A DNA stretch of 37,738 nucleotides from Granulosicoccus sp. (GTDB taxonomy: Bacteria; Pseudomonadota; Gammaproteobacteria; Granulosicoccales; Granulosicoccaceae): assembly GCA_013002205.1 (NCBI GenBank), contig JABDKN010000097.1, positions 1 to 37,738 on the forward strand, given 5' to 3'. The notes beneath the pieces are model-generated. The model was not told the origin of the DNA. It saw only the letters and a program-made list of their open reading frames with translations, and did no database searches. The position numbers and the translations under genes are program-made. Each line of letters opens with the position of its first letter. The stretch's first letter is position 1. Positions 29,095 to 37,738 of the stretch are shown here, piece after piece.

Positions 29095-30060
29095 TCAGTG
29101 AAATTTCTGCAGATCCATCCCGTCGTACAGACCAGCGACTTCGTCGGCGTAGCCGTTCATGAACAGGGTATCGATCTTGGATGCAAACAATGCAGCCAGA
29201 GCACTGGTGTCACCTGAGAGTCGCCTTTCCTTTGCCTGGCTCCAGCGTGGATGTCTGCGACCCGGATTGACGTTGCTGTAGAAACCGTATTCCTGCGGTG
29301 CAGACATGTTCCAGCTGGTTGGCGGCTGTTCCTCCACGAAACTGATGCGCACGATCGACTTGATGCTCTTGTAGCCGTACTTCCATGGCACGACCAGTCT
29401 CAGCGGCGCGCCATTCTGGTTCGGCAGCACCTCGCCGTACATGCCGATGGTCACCAGCGTCAGGGGATGCATGGCTTCATCCATTCGCAGTCCCTCGCGA
29501 TACGGCCATTGCAGCACATTGCGGCGGATACCGGGCAGGTCATCCTGCACCACCGTTTCGAAAGCGACATACTTCGCCCTGGATGTCGGCTCGAAGCGCT
29601 TGAGCAGTTGCGCCAGGGAAAACCCGTTCCAGGGAATCACCATGGACCACGCTTCGACACACCGCATGCGATAGATACGTTCCTCGATGGCATGTGGCTT
29701 GAGCACGTCCTCCAGCGTATAGGTACCCGGCTTGCTGCATTCCCCGTCGATGACCACACTCCACGGCTCCGTCTTGAGCCGATTGGCGTACCGGACAGGA
29801 TCACCCTTGTCGGTACCCAGTTCATAGAAGTTGTTATAGGTGGTGGCCGTCTCCCTGGACGTGAGCTGTTCATCGGTACTGAACGCACTCCTGGCAATCG
29901 GCCCCGGCAGGCTGGCAGCTTGCGCGGCGGCTTGATGAGTGAGCACCGAAGCCACCCCGGCGGCGAGCGAGGCCTGAATCAGCTGGCGACGTTGCCTGAA
30001 GAGCCGCTGATCCGTAATTTCGCTGCTGCGTATACCCGCCATTTTCATCCAGTCGCGCAT
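29095..30060 (-). CDS. msrP: Periplasmic methionine sulfoxide reductase catalytic subunit MsrP
   Basis: Tat-exported molybdoenzyme that reduces methionine sulfoxide in periplasmic proteins. The 321-residue protein has a twin-arginine signal ([10 protein letters not shown]24-R25, then a hydrophobic stretch), [11 protein letters not shown], and the molybdopterin-ligand C134 in [10 protein letters not shown]. It also shows [28 protein letters not shown] and a conserved C-terminal [16 protein letters not shown] block. ATG 30060 has GAGG seven to eight bases upstream; longer frames lie before the Tat signal. Confidence 0.96.
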   Translation of the reverse strand: MRDWMKMAGIRSSEITDQRLFRQRRQLIQASLAAGVASVLTHQAAAQAASLPGPIARSAFSTDEQLTSRETATTYNNFYELGTDKGDPVRYANRLKTEPWSVVIDGECSKPGTYTLEDVLKPHAIEERIYRMRCVEAWSMVIPWNGFSLAQLLKRFEPTSRAKYVAFETVVQDDLPGIRRNVLQWPYREGLRMDEAMHPLTLVTIGMYGEVLPNQNGAPLRLVVPWKYGYKSIKSIVRISFVEEQPPTSWNMSAPQEYGFYSNVNPGRRHPRWSQAKERRLSGDTSALAALFASKIDTLFMNGYADEVAGLYDGMDLQKFH

Positions 30061-30354
30061 GATTGCCCTCGTTGAAGCCGTGTCAAAACGATTGTTCACT
30101 TGCCTTGCCTGCCTGCAGACGGAAACTGTCATCCTGTCGGTGGGACCGCATTCAGCCGTGTTAATTCCCGGCCGACAACAGGTAACAGCTGAAAGCGCAT
30201 ACACATCGCTGCATTAGTGCTTGAAAGAACCAGCAGTTCACGTAGATTGGCCATACTGTGAATTGGTCTTGGCCCGATTCCTGAATTGAGGTAAGCAATC
30301 GGTCGAGTACCTGTCGTCCTACCCAACTGACCAGCCCAGGCAAACCCTATACCA
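30061..30354. other. Divergent intergenic region, no gene or clear promoter seen
   Basis: This gap lies between msrP (minus) and the DUF4011-like gene (plus). It must hold both start regions, but no sigma70-like pair with acceptable spacing was found on either strand. A short minus-strand frame at 30129-30326 has no family features or ribosome binding site and is not called. Confidence 0.4.
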
Positions 30355-32400
30355 GTGGAAGTCTTGCACGGAAATCAATCAGGCTCCAGGCACTCCCGAC
30401 GCCGTTCGGACAAGATTGCCCTGGGTGAGAATCGGGCACTTGACTGGGGACGCCAGGATTCAGACATCGACCTGCTGCCGCACTCGCCGCTGGCTATCGC
30501 TGACGTACTGTCGAAACAGGGCGGTTTTCTGGACCTGGTGCCTCTGAATGTCGGGCAGAGTACGGTCTCACCTGAGGAGGGTGAGCATTCGACGCCGCCC
30601 GTGACGGAGAGTGGTTCGCGAAAGACGCGCCGACAGCGATGCAATCTCCTGACCCGTTATGACGCTGCCGAGCTGTGGCGGCAGTGCAAGAAGATTCTGG
30701 TGGAGAATGCACTGATCAAGGACAAGGGAGACAGGCAACTGTACCTTGCCGCAGGATTCATCAGCTGGCCAGATGCCAAGGACAACGCCGTCCGCCAGCG
30801 CGCACCACTGCTGCTCTATCCTGCCCTGCTGGTACGCATACCCGATGAACAACGCTACGAGATAAGACTGGCCGGCGACACGCCGGAGTTCAATCAGGCA
30901 CTGGTGCTGCACGCCGAACAGCGATTTGCCACAAAACTGCCCGTTCACGAGGATCAGCAGCCACTGGACGAATTCTTTGCGCAGGTCGCGCAATCCATCA
31001 ATGACTCACCGTCCCTGCAGCTGGAGTTCGATATTGCCCTGGGCAGCGCGGCGCTGTTTCACACCGGAGCTCACTCAGGTAAAGCCGTACAATTGCCCAA
31101 CCTGCCACGGTATTTCGATGTCGGACTGGCGATGAGCATTACCGGTAACAAAAGTCTCAGTCAGTTGAATGCCGTGCTGCAACTGATCCCGGATTACAGC
31201 CGGCCTGATACCACCATCAGTCCTGAGCCCGCGCCCATGACTCCCTCGACCAGTGTTGCCGCTCTGCGAAAGTACGCTGCCCGGCTGGCTGCGGAAGGCC
31301 TGGACCATGTGGAATTCAGGCAACTGCCCGCACTACCGGCAAAGATCGATCGCTGGACGGCCTCGATCAGGACGGCGCTGGAGAGCCAGACGATTCACCG
31401 CGTATTACAGATGCCGGAACTGTCGGCTCGTGAACTGATCCGGCTGGCCAGCATCATCGAGCTGGTTGATAAAGCCCCGGCCAGTATAGAGCAGTTCGGT
31501 CACGGCGATTTGAGCTTCGCCAGCAGCACGATCCTGCTGCGTCGGGCACAACATCAGGCCAGGCTGATCGAGGACGAACTGGCCGCACTGCAGGAGCATT
31601 TCGTGCTGGAAAAGGTGCCGGGCAAGTCCCAGTTACTGACCCTCATGGCCGAGCTTGGTAGCAGCATCGAACAAGGCCCTGACTTCGTCGACGCCGACTA
31701 CTTCAATGCGCGACGCCAGTTCATGGAGTTCAGCACACATAAGCCTGCCAACCTCACCAGCGAACACCGCCGATCGCTCTCGCAACTGGCCAAGGTGCTG
31801 CGCTTCCGCGAGTTGTTTGTCAACAACACGGAATACCGGGCAGCCCTGGGACCCGCTTACCGGGGTCTGCGTACCGATTGGACCATACTGAACCAGACCA
31901 GCGACTACGCCCGGGAACTTGCCGAAGTGCTGCAATCGGAAACGCTTGCCGCTCAGTTACTGCGAAGCTGGTCGGACTTCCGCTCGGCCTACAGTGTCGA
32001 ATTGGATACGCTGCAGTCTGCCGCCGATGCCTGTCGACGACTGCTGGGAACGGTTGGCACACGCTGGCAATCGCAGACCGCCACCTCGCTGGCCGACCAT
32101 GCACAACTGATTGCCTCGCGTCTGACAGACTGGGGTTGTGCCTACGGCCCGGTCGATAATCATGCGCACAAGACGCCAGCCATGGTCCTGTCCAGTTTCT
32201 CCGGTCGATCTCGCGACGACATGCTGGTGGAAACCCAGGTGGACGAGACGCGCATGCGCATCAACCGCCAATTGCAGACCGGGGAAATCCAGCGCGAGCA
32301 GATTACCGATACATTGAAGTGGCTGTCAGCCGCTGGCCAGACTGCCGCCGAAAACGACTCCGACATCGACACCATCGTGGAACATCTGCAGATAGCCTGA
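30355..32400 (+). CDS. Uncharacterised 681-residue protein with a DUF4011-like N-terminal region
   Basis: I do not know its function. Residues about 105-255 resemble the DUF4011 module at the N-terminus of large SF1 helicase/nuclease proteins: a LLTRYDA-type opening, RQLYLAAGFISW, RAPLLLYPALLVRI, RYEIRLAGDTPEFNQALV, and FATKLP. The rest is mostly helical with no family I recognise. There is no Walker A or other ATPase motif, so the helicase part of DUF4011 proteins is absent. There is no signal peptide or membrane segment. The start GTG 30355 has no good ribosome binding site; the first about 90 residues are poorly defined and the true start could be downstream. It is a single gene on its strand, flanked by msrPQ and the VOC gene, both on the other strand. 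Confidence 0.7.
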   Translation: MEVLHGNQSGSRHSRRRSDKIALGENRALDWGRQDSDIDLLPHSPLAIADVLSKQGGFLDLVPLNVGQSTVSPEEGEHSTPPVTESGSRKTRRQRCNLLTRYDAAELWRQCKKILVENALIKDKGDRQLYLAAGFISWPDAKDNAVRQRAPLLLYPALLVRIPDEQRYEIRLAGDTPEFNQALVLHAEQRFATKLPVHEDQQPLDEFFAQVAQSINDSPSLQLEFDIALGSAALFHTGAHSGKAVQLPNLPRYFDVGLAMSITGNKSLSQLNAVLQLIPDYSRPDTTISPEPAPMTPSTSVAALRKYAARLAAEGLDHVEFRQLPALPAKIDRWTASIRTALESQTIHRVLQMPELSARELIRLASIIELVDKAPASIEQFGHGDLSFASSTILLRRAQHQARLIEDELAALQEHFVLEKVPGKSQLLTLMAELGSSIEQGPDFVDADYFNARRQFMEFSTHKPANLTSEHRRSLSQLAKVLRFRELFVNNTEYRAALGPAYRGLRTDWTILNQTSDYARELAEVLQSETLAAQLLRSWSDFRSAYSVELDTLQSAADACRRLLGTVGTRWQSQTATSLADHAQLIASRLTDWGCAYGPVDNHAHKTPAMVLSSFSGRSRDDMLVETQVDETRMRINRQLQTGEIQREQITDTLKWLSAAGQTAAENDSDIDTIVEHLQIA

Positions 32401-32466
32401 AACTACCGCTGCGAGCCTGTCCACCGGAACTGGATTGGCCACTTGCCCACCGTGCGGGCCGGGCTG

Positions 32467-32838
32467 TCAACGGTGCTGGTCGATCAGAATCTGGTTGCCA
32501 TCCGGATCAATCAAGCTGATGCTGGCCGGCCCGGAGGTCGACTCTTCGGCTACGCTGGCCAGCTCAGCACCCTTTTCCCTGAGCATACTCTGCAACTGGC
32601 GAACATCGGTGAAGGAATCCAGGTCCTCGCACTGCTGGTTCCATCCCGGGTTGAAGGTCAGGATATTGCGCTCGAACATGCCCTGAAACAAACCCAGCAC
32701 GTGCTCACCGTTCCTGAGCATCAGCCAGCCCTGATCGGCATCGCCGGCGAAGGGCAGAAAGCCCAGTTGCTCGTAAAAAAGTCTGGATCGCTCCAGATCC
32801 TGCACGGCCAGGCTGACCGAGAATGCGCCAAGCTGCAT
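32467..32838 (-). CDS. VOC (glyoxalase/bleomycin-resistance fold) family protein
   Basis: A 123-residue single VOC module pair: [22 protein letters not shown] at the start, an [10 protein letters not shown] segment in the middle, and [17 protein letters not shown] at the end. VOC proteins bind a metal and act on small molecules or bind drugs; the function here is unknown. The usual first metal histidine position is occupied by serine. ATG 32838 is chosen because GGAGGA sits just upstream; the ATG four codons earlier includes that Shine-Dalgarno. It follows the HAD gene by 59 bases on the same strand. Confidence 0.85.
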   Translation of the reverse strand: MQLGAFSVSLAVQDLERSRLFYEQLGFLPFAGDADQGWLMLRNGEHVLGLFQGMFERNILTFNPGWNQQCEDLDSFTDVRQLQSMLREKGAELASVAEESTSGPASISLIDPDGNQILIDQHR

Positions 32839-32897
32839 AGACTCCTCCATTGTCCGAGTGTCTGGTGGACTGCCGGATCAGCATAACATTCGGACGG

Positions 32898-33806
32898 TCA
32901 GGTCGTCGGTACGATGAAGTCCGGCCGGATGCCACTGCGGGCTATGGCACCCTCCACGTCCAGCCCCTTGAGCAGGCCGTGATCGGTAACCAGTACGGTT
33001 CTCCAGCCAGCCCGGGCACCGCCCAGTATGTCCGTGTGCAGGGTGTCGCCGACCATCGCGATGCGCTGCGGATCGATGCCGGACAGGGTTTCCCGGACAA
33101 TGTCAAATGCATTGTCGAACGGCTTGCCGTAAAACTCCGGGCTGGCCAGCGCATCGTCCGCCAGGTCATGGGCGTACAGTCCGGGTTCTCTGGACAAACC
33201 CGCTGGATGCGGGGCCACCAGATCCGGATTGCCCACCAGCACAGGCCTTTGTCGTGCCTGCAGCGACGCCTTCAGCAGCTGTTGTCGCCGCCATGACCAG
33301 TTGCCCGTTCCGAGCAATACGAATCCATCGCAGGCATCATAGGCCTCAACATCATCCTGCAACAGGCGGTAGCGTGGCGAGAGCCCGTCGAGCGCGGACT
33401 GTTCAAGCGCAGCAAATCCCAGGCACTGAAAGCTTCGCGTTGCCAGTGCACGCACCAGCGCGTCTCTGCTCGAGATGACCTCATCGTGCAGGAATTCGAT
33501 GCCCCAGCGCAGGTACTTGGCTCTGGTATGCGATGCCGGGAAACTGGCCCCGTTGGTCAACACACGCACCTGCTTGCCCATTGCCCGCAGGGCGTTGACC
33601 CGGTCGACGGCACCCGGCACTGTCGAATTACCCACATTGAGCACGCCGAAGCCGTCCAGGACGAAACAGTCGATCTCGTCGCACAGCTCCTGCAGGTTTG
33701 CCCGATGTAGGCTCTGCGCCGGGAACGTCGCTGTCGGCAGGCGCGGCTGAATGGCCTCATACCGGGCCACGGCCATCGCCGCAGTTGGTGCATCACCCTT
33801 CAACAT
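32898..33806 (-). CDS. HAD-IIA family hydrolase
   Basis: A 302-residue cytosolic HAD phosphatase-like protein. The nucleophile D51 is in FVLDGFGVLN. Motif II T84 is in LTNGAS, K228 is in YGKP, and the metal residues D254/D259 are in VGDTLHTDI; the cap sits between motifs II and III, as in NagD-type enzymes. The second position of the usual DxD is Phe (D51-G-F53), as in a HAD-IIA subgroup whose activity is unclear. It lies 83 bases after phnE on the same strand, which suggests a link to imported phosphorus compounds, but no phosphonate-cleaving enzyme is present here. Confidence 0.88.
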   Translation of the reverse strand: MLKGDAPTAAMAVARYEAIQPRLPTATFPAQSLHRANLQELCDEIDCFVLDGFGVLNVGNSTVPGAVDRVNALRAMGKQVRVLTNGASFPASHTRAKYLRWGIEFLHDEVISSRDALVRALATRSFQCLGFAALEQSALDGLSPRYRLLQDDVEAYDACDGFVLLGTGNWSWRRQQLLKASLQARQRPVLVGNPDLVAPHPAGLSREPGLYAHDLADDALASPEFYGKPFDNAFDIVRETLSGIDPQRIAMVGDTLHTDILGGARAGWRTVLVTDHGLLKGLDVEGAIARSGIRPDFIVPTT

Positions 33807-33889
33807 GGTTCAATTCGATTCGGTGTGGAGGACATGCACGGTGCCGGATACAGAGCCTGCGGCGGATGGTGACATGGCAACGTACAGTG

Positions 33890-34696
33890 TCAGATGATGG
33901 CATGCCGGACTCGGGCCGAGACCCATTCGCTGACCACCACCGTGCCCAGAATGACCACGAAGATCATGGTGACCTGCGGCCATGCCAGGGTGTTCAGCGA
34001 GGCCTGCAACTGCACACCGATGCCACCCGCGCCTACCAGCCCGAGTATGGTGGACTCGCGGATGTTGATATCCCAGCGAAACACGGAAATGCCATAGAAC
34101 GCTGGCAGAATCTGCGGAACGATAGCGTAGTTGAGAATCTGCGCGCGAGATGCCCCGGTTGCCGTCACCGCTTCTATCTGCATCACGTCCGTCTCCTCGA
34201 TTGCCTCGTATAGCAGCTTGGCCACGAAGCCGATGGAGCGCAGGCCAATGGCGACGATTCCGGCCAGCAGCCCGGGACCGATGATGGAGACCAGCAACAG
34301 GGCCCAGATCAGCGAATTGATGGAGCGTGATGCAACGATGATGAACAGCGCCACTGGTCGGACGAAGAGCCTGCTGGGGGTGGTGTTGCTGGCGGCCAGA
34401 AACGCAACAGGGATGGCAAACAGGATACCGAGCAACGTGCCCAGGGTTGCAATATTCAGTGTATCCCACAGCGGTATCCAGAGTTTCTCGATGTAACTCC
34501 AGCGCGGTGGAAACATCCGGCCGCCCAGGTCTGCCGCCTGTCGTGGCGCATCCGACACGAACGCCCAGATGGTGTCCCGGGTCATCACCTGCCAGCAGAA
34601 CAGGAACAGAGCCACCAGGATCAGCCAGCCGACCCAGAGCAGCAGTCGCATGCGATTGCTGCGGTGCTGCCAGAGCGGTGTCGCTTCGTTATTCAT
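33890..34696 (-). CDS. phnE: Phosphonate/phosphite ABC transporter permease PhnE (second copy)
   Basis: A 268-residue inner-membrane permease with about six hydrophobic segments and the ABC-coupling EAA loop EAVTATGASRAQILNYAIVP. This is followed by the PhnE signature FRWDINIRESTILGLVGAGGIG. ATG 34696 is chosen because it overlaps the stop of the preceding permease (ATGA); an ATG three codons earlier is also possible. It pairs with the adjacent PhnE to form a heteromeric channel. Confidence 0.94.
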   Translation of the reverse strand: MNNEATPLWQHRSNRMRLLLWVGWLILVALFLFCWQVMTRDTIWAFVSDAPRQAADLGGRMFPPRWSYIEKLWIPLWDTLNIATLGTLLGILFAIPVAFLAASNTTPSRLFVRPVALFIIVASRSINSLIWALLLVSIIGPGLLAGIVAIGLRSIGFVAKLLYEAIEETDVMQIEAVTATGASRAQILNYAIVPQILPAFYGISVFRWDINIRESTILGLVGAGGIGVQLQASLNTLAWPQVTMIFVVILGTVVVSEWVSARVRHAII

Positions 34697-35541
34697 TGGA
34701 CCCATTTGCGGACGAAGCCCGACGAATACTCTGCCAGCATGACGATCAGGATGATGATCAGCAGTATGGCGCCGGCCGAATCGAACTCATAGCGATCGAT
34801 CGCGGTATTCAGCGTGGCACCGATACCACCGGCACCCACGATGCCGATGACAGCCGACTCTCGAAAGTTGATGTCCAGGCGATACAGCGACAGACCGATC
34901 AGGCGGGGCATGACCTGAGGCTGGACTGCGTAGTTGATCAGTTGCAGCCAGGAGGCACCGGTCGCCCGGATTGCCTCGGTCTGGCTTTCATCGATGTCCT
35001 CGATATCCTCGGCCAGCAGTTTGGCGAGAAACCCGATGGTGGCGAAGCTCAGGGTCAGGTAACCGGCGAATGGGCCAAAGCCGAACATGGCCACGAACAG
35101 AATGGCAATGATGATCTCCTGCAGTGATCGGGAAACCGCAACGATGGACCGACAGACGTAATAGATGAACCTGGGAGCCACATTGCGCGCCGCGCCTATG
35201 CCGACAGGTACCGACAACAGGACTCCGGTCACGGTGGAGGTGAAGGTCATGGTCAGGCTCTCCACCAATCCGGCATAGATGTCCTTCCAGCGTGAGATGA
35301 AATCCGGTGTCAGAAAGCCCTTGACAAAGCGCCAGCCGCGATCAAGCCCCTCAGCCACCCGGGTCCAGTTGACCTCGATCGTGCTGATCGCCAATACAAA
35401 CCAGACCAGCGCCAGCGTCCACAATACCCAGCGCAGCCAGGCGCGCTGGATGAACATCGGTGGTCTCTTGAAGGTCGCCGGATAGGCAGCACCGGACTTG
35501 CTGCCTGCCAGCAGGCCTGAATCATCCGCAGAGTTCACCAC
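34693..35541 (-). CDS. phnE: Phosphonate/phosphite ABC transporter permease PhnE (first copy)
   Basis: A 282-residue permease with an N-terminal cytoplasmic extension, then membrane segments beginning at about residue 38. EAA loop: EAIRATGASWLQLINYAVQP. Signature: YRLDINFRESAVIGIVGAGGIG. The start is GTG, three bases after the phnC stop (two adjacent GTG codons, the first used). It is clearly related to, but well diverged from, its partner, so the duplication is not recent. Confidence 0.94.
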   Translation of the reverse strand: MVNSADDSGLLAGSKSGAAYPATFKRPPMFIQRAWLRWVLWTLALVWFVLAISTIEVNWTRVAEGLDRGWRFVKGFLTPDFISRWKDIYAGLVESLTMTFTSTVTGVLLSVPVGIGAARNVAPRFIYYVCRSIVAVSRSLQEIIIAILFVAMFGFGPFAGYLTLSFATIGFLAKLLAEDIEDIDESQTEAIRATGASWLQLINYAVQPQVMPRLIGLSLYRLDINFRESAVIGIVGAGGIGATLNTAIDRYEFDSAGAILLIIILIVMLAEYSSGFVRKWVQ

Positions 35542-35544
35542 GCG

Positions 35545-36318
35545 TCAGGCCGCTTCCGCCTCATTATCCAGTGTCGTCCAGTCCTCTTCCCCGTAGATGC
35601 GCGTCAGCACCGCTTCGGTCAACTCGGCGGGTGATCCGTCGAACACGATCCGACCCGCCTGCAGACCGATCAGCCGTTCAGTGAACTGACGGGCCAACAC
35701 CACGTCGTGAATGTTGATGATGGCCGGCAGGTGACGTTCGCTACAGATCTCGATCAGCAGTCGCATGATTTGCCGGGACGTCTTGGGGTCCAGTGAGGCC
35801 GTCGGTTCGTCGATCAGCAGCAGTTCCGGATCCTGCGCCAGCGCGCGGGCGATGCCGACTCGCTGGCGCTGACCACCGGACAGCGCATCGGCACGCTTTC
35901 TGGCGTGCTCGAGCAGGCCGACCCTATCCAGCAGGGCATACGCCTTGCGCACATCGGCAGCAGGATAGCGGCGCAGGAAACTTCGCCAGAATGAGACGTA
36001 ACCCAGTCGCCCCGACAGGACGTTCTCCATGACGCTCAGGCGTTCTACCAGGGCGTATTCCTGGAAGATCATGCCTATTCGCCGACGCACCGCACGCAGC
36101 TCACCGCTCGACATGCCGGTGATCACCGTCCCCCCCAGACTGACACTGCCACTGCTGGGTTCCACCAGGCGGTTGATGCAGCGAATCAGGGTCGATTTGC
36201 CCGCTCCGGATGGACCGATCAGTCCAACCACCTGGCCTGCCGGTATATCGAAGCTGACATCATCGAGCGCCTTGTCACCGGCGGCGTAGGTCTTGGATAG
36301 GTGGCTGACTTTCAGCAA
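35545..36318 (-). CDS. phnC: Phosphonate/phosphite ABC transporter ATP-binding protein PhnC
   Basis: Drives import through the PhnE channel. The 257-residue protein has Walker A GPSGAGKS at 35-42, Q-loop [12 protein letters not shown], signature [15 protein letters not shown] at 146-160, Walker B LLLIDE at 167-171 and a switch histidine region NIHDV. The start is TTG with GGAG about ten bases upstream. It is 64 bases after phnD. Confidence 0.95.
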   Translation of the reverse strand: MLKVSHLSKTYAAGDKALDDVSFDIPAGQVVGLIGPSGAGKSTLIRCINRLVEPSSGSVSLGGTVITGMSSGELRAVRRRIGMIFQEYALVERLSVMENVLSGRLGYVSFWRSFLRRYPAADVRKAYALLDRVGLLEHARKRADALSGGQRQRVGIARALAQDPELLLIDEPTASLDPKTSRQIMRLLIEICSERHLPAIINIHDVVLARQFTERLIGLQAGRIVFDGSPAELTEAVLTRIYGEEDWTTLDNEAEAA

Positions 36319-36382
36319 GAGTCTGTTCTCCGTTGGGGGCAGGCCCGCGAAACCTCAGGCCCGACCGGATGGCGTCTGCCAG

Positions 36383-37339
36383 TTACTGACAGCTGTATTC
36401 GACTCCATTGGCTTCATCGATCTTGAGGATGACCGCCCACTGCTCCTGAAAGGTGATCGGGATGAACTGTGCTTCACCGGATTTGCTGAACTCGGCCTCC
36501 AGAGCACTGCCCGCCCATTCGAATGTGTCGAATGCCTCCTTGATCTTGTCCTGCAGATCGGCCTTGAGGTTGTGTGCGACACCATAGCCGGTGGTGGGAA
36601 ACGTCTGCGACTTGTACAGGGACTTTATCTGATCGGCCGAGATGACATCGCGGCTGAGCATACGCTTCAGCACCGAGTTGGCAACGGCGGCGGCCGGATA
36701 GTCCTTGTTGGCTACGCCAAGAATGGAATTATCGTGCTTGCCGGAGAATACCGGCTCGAAGTCGGTTTCCGCTTCCATGTCGTAGTCGGCCTTGAGAATT
36801 GCCGATGGTGCCTTGAAACCGGAATTGGACGTCTCGGAGGTAAACGCAAGTTTGCCTCCCTTGATGTCTTCCACCTTCTCGATGCCGGAACCCGGATAGG
36901 TGATGATCTCCATTTCATAACCGAATGAGCCATCAGCTCCGGCCATCATGGTGAACGGACGGAAGCCTGCGCAGGCCACCGCCAGCGGGTTGGACCCGGT
37001 ATTGAATCCGGCCACATGCAGTCTGCCCGCACGCATGGCTTCGATCTGGGCCGCATTGGATTGCACCGGGAAAAACTGTGCTTTTTTGCCGGTGAGTTCC
37101 GTCATGTGTGCCAGGAATTCAGACCACACGTCGGCGTAGACAGCGGGATCTTCTACCGGTGTATAGGCGAATATGAGCGTGTCCGGATCCACCTGTTCGG
37201 CGGCATCCGGAATGTCGGCGATCAGATCGCCATCGTTATCGGTGTAGCGTGCATCGAGGCTGAATGCTGCGGTTGCCGGCAGACTGAGCGCGGCAGCCAG
37301 CATGGCAGCCACTATAGCGAGGACAGGTCGTTTCATCAT
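36383..37339 (-). CDS. phnD: Phosphonate/phosphite-type substrate-binding protein PhnD
   Basis: Periplasmic receptor for the importer. The 318-residue protein has a cleavable signal (hydrophobic about 6-24, ending near PATAAFS). After it come FAYTPVEDPAVY, a VAGFNTGSNP loop and TSETSNSGFKAPSAIL, which carries the S/T residues that grip the phosphonate-like oxyanion in this family. Substrate cannot be assigned: phosphonates, phosphite and related compounds are all known for the family. Two adjacent ATGs exist (37339, 37336). No Pho box or clear promoter was found in the 182-bp gap before purL. Confidence 0.93.
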   Translation of the reverse strand: MMKRPVLAIVAAMLAAALSLPATAAFSLDARYTDNDGDLIADIPDAAEQVDPDTLIFAYTPVEDPAVYADVWSEFLAHMTELTGKKAQFFPVQSNAAQIEAMRAGRLHVAGFNTGSNPLAVACAGFRPFTMMAGADGSFGYEMEIITYPGSGIEKVEDIKGGKLAFTSETSNSGFKAPSAILKADYDMEAETDFEPVFSGKHDNSILGVANKDYPAAAVANSVLKRMLSRDVISADQIKSLYKSQTFPTTGYGVAHNLKADLQDKIKEAFDTFEWAGSALEAEFSKSGEAQFIPITFQEQWAVILKIDEANGVEYSCQ

Positions 37340-37521
37340 CTATTGCGTTCTCTGGAATGGGGTGAAAGGGCTTTACCTGCTGGTGATTATTCCTCAAACC
37401 AGCCACTAACGCCATGCCTTTGCACTCGGGCGGTGCGAGACAGCCCCTGCTCCCTTCCTTCTTTGCAGAGGATGCATTAGTCTGCAACAGCCCCGCGGAC
37501 GATGCACGCAGCGATGCCGGA

Positions 37522-37738
37522 CTAGCCTACCCAGATACGTGCATTTTCGAACATTCGCAGCCATGGTCCGTTCTCGCCCCAGCTGCGTGGCGCCCAGGAG
37601 TTGGTCACGCTGCGGAAGACGCGCTCCGGGTGTGGCATCATGATGCTGACTCGCCCATCGTCATTGCACAGGCCGGTGATACCGAACGGAGATCCGTTGG
37701 GATTCATCGGATAGGCCTCGGTCATGGCGCCGTGATTG
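37522..37738 (-). CDS. purL: Phosphoribosylformylglycinamidine synthase, C-terminal fragment
   Basis: The last 71 residues of the large single-chain PurL of purine synthesis, open at the right edge. The fragment carries the end of the glutaminase domain: [14 protein letters not shown], then [16 protein letters not shown] with the catalytic His and Glu, then [11 protein letters not shown]. These match the C-terminus of gammaproteobacterial PurL closely. Confidence 0.95.
   Translation of the reverse strand, partial: NHGAMTEAYPMNPNGSPFGITGLCNDDGRVSIMMPHPERVFRSVTNSWAPRSWGENGPWLRMFENARIWVG

Noticed and set aside
30129-30326. 65-residue minus-strand frame upstream of msrP
   Set aside because: No ribosome binding site, no motif, and it lies in the presumed promoter region.
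37340-37521. Pho box upstream of phnD
   Set aside because: No pair of CTGTCAT-like half-sites with proper spacing was found, only isolated CTGTC or CTGTT matches.

Overview
The window reads as chromosomal core DNA of a free-living gammaproteobacterium. ZipA, PilZ, a PilF/PilW pilotin and the hisS-yfgM-bamB-der block point to Gammaproteobacteria. A full-length Smc instead of MukBEF, a type IV pilus assembly gene and a 'type 2' malate dehydrogenase argue against Enterobacterales. Species cannot be named from this sequence. No tRNA, rRNA, transposase, integrase, phage gene or CRISPR array was seen. Gene density is high, and many starts are GTG or TTG.

Layout. (1) 1-83: tail of a CaiB/BaiF-type CoA-transferase, then a convergent gap with a 9-bp tandem repeat. 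(2) 398-2375, minus strand: an M32 carboxypeptidase and a very small SET-domain protein. (3) 2569-16736, minus strand: a long run transcribed right to left as smc, zipA, ligA, dapB, fabD, fabG, acpP, fabF, mltG, tmk, holB, pilZ. It joins chromosome maintenance, division, lysine/DAP synthesis, fatty acid synthesis, peptidoglycan processing, dTMP kinase, clamp loader and type IV pilus assembly. A good sigma70-like promoter lies before acpP. (4) 16872-18620, plus strand: cysZ and an exported LytM/M23 endopeptidase. (5) 18663-27166, minus strand: nrdR, a proteasome-family Ntn hydrolase, ndk, rlmN, pilF, hisS, yfgM, bamB, der. (6) 27406-28389, plus strand: mdh, divergent from nrdR across a gap with palindromes. 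(7) 28469-30060, minus strand: msrP-msrQ periplasmic methionine sulfoxide repair. (8) 30355-32400, plus strand: an unrecognised 681-residue protein whose N-terminal third resembles the DUF4011 domain of large SF1 helicases, with no helicase attached. (9) 32467-37339, minus strand: a phosphonate/phosphite-type ABC importer (phnD, phnC, two phnE), a HAD-IIA hydrolase and a VOC protein. (10) 37522-37738: the C-terminal end of purL.

Most of the window is conserved housekeeping. The parts worth a second look are the helicase-less DUF4011-like protein; the proteasome homologue, which appears to start at TTG and expose an N-terminal serine; the minimal SET protein with a lysine-rich leader; gene losses from conserved clusters (pabC, fabH/plsX, rodZ, ispG); and several unrelated short tandem repeats confined to intergenic DNA.
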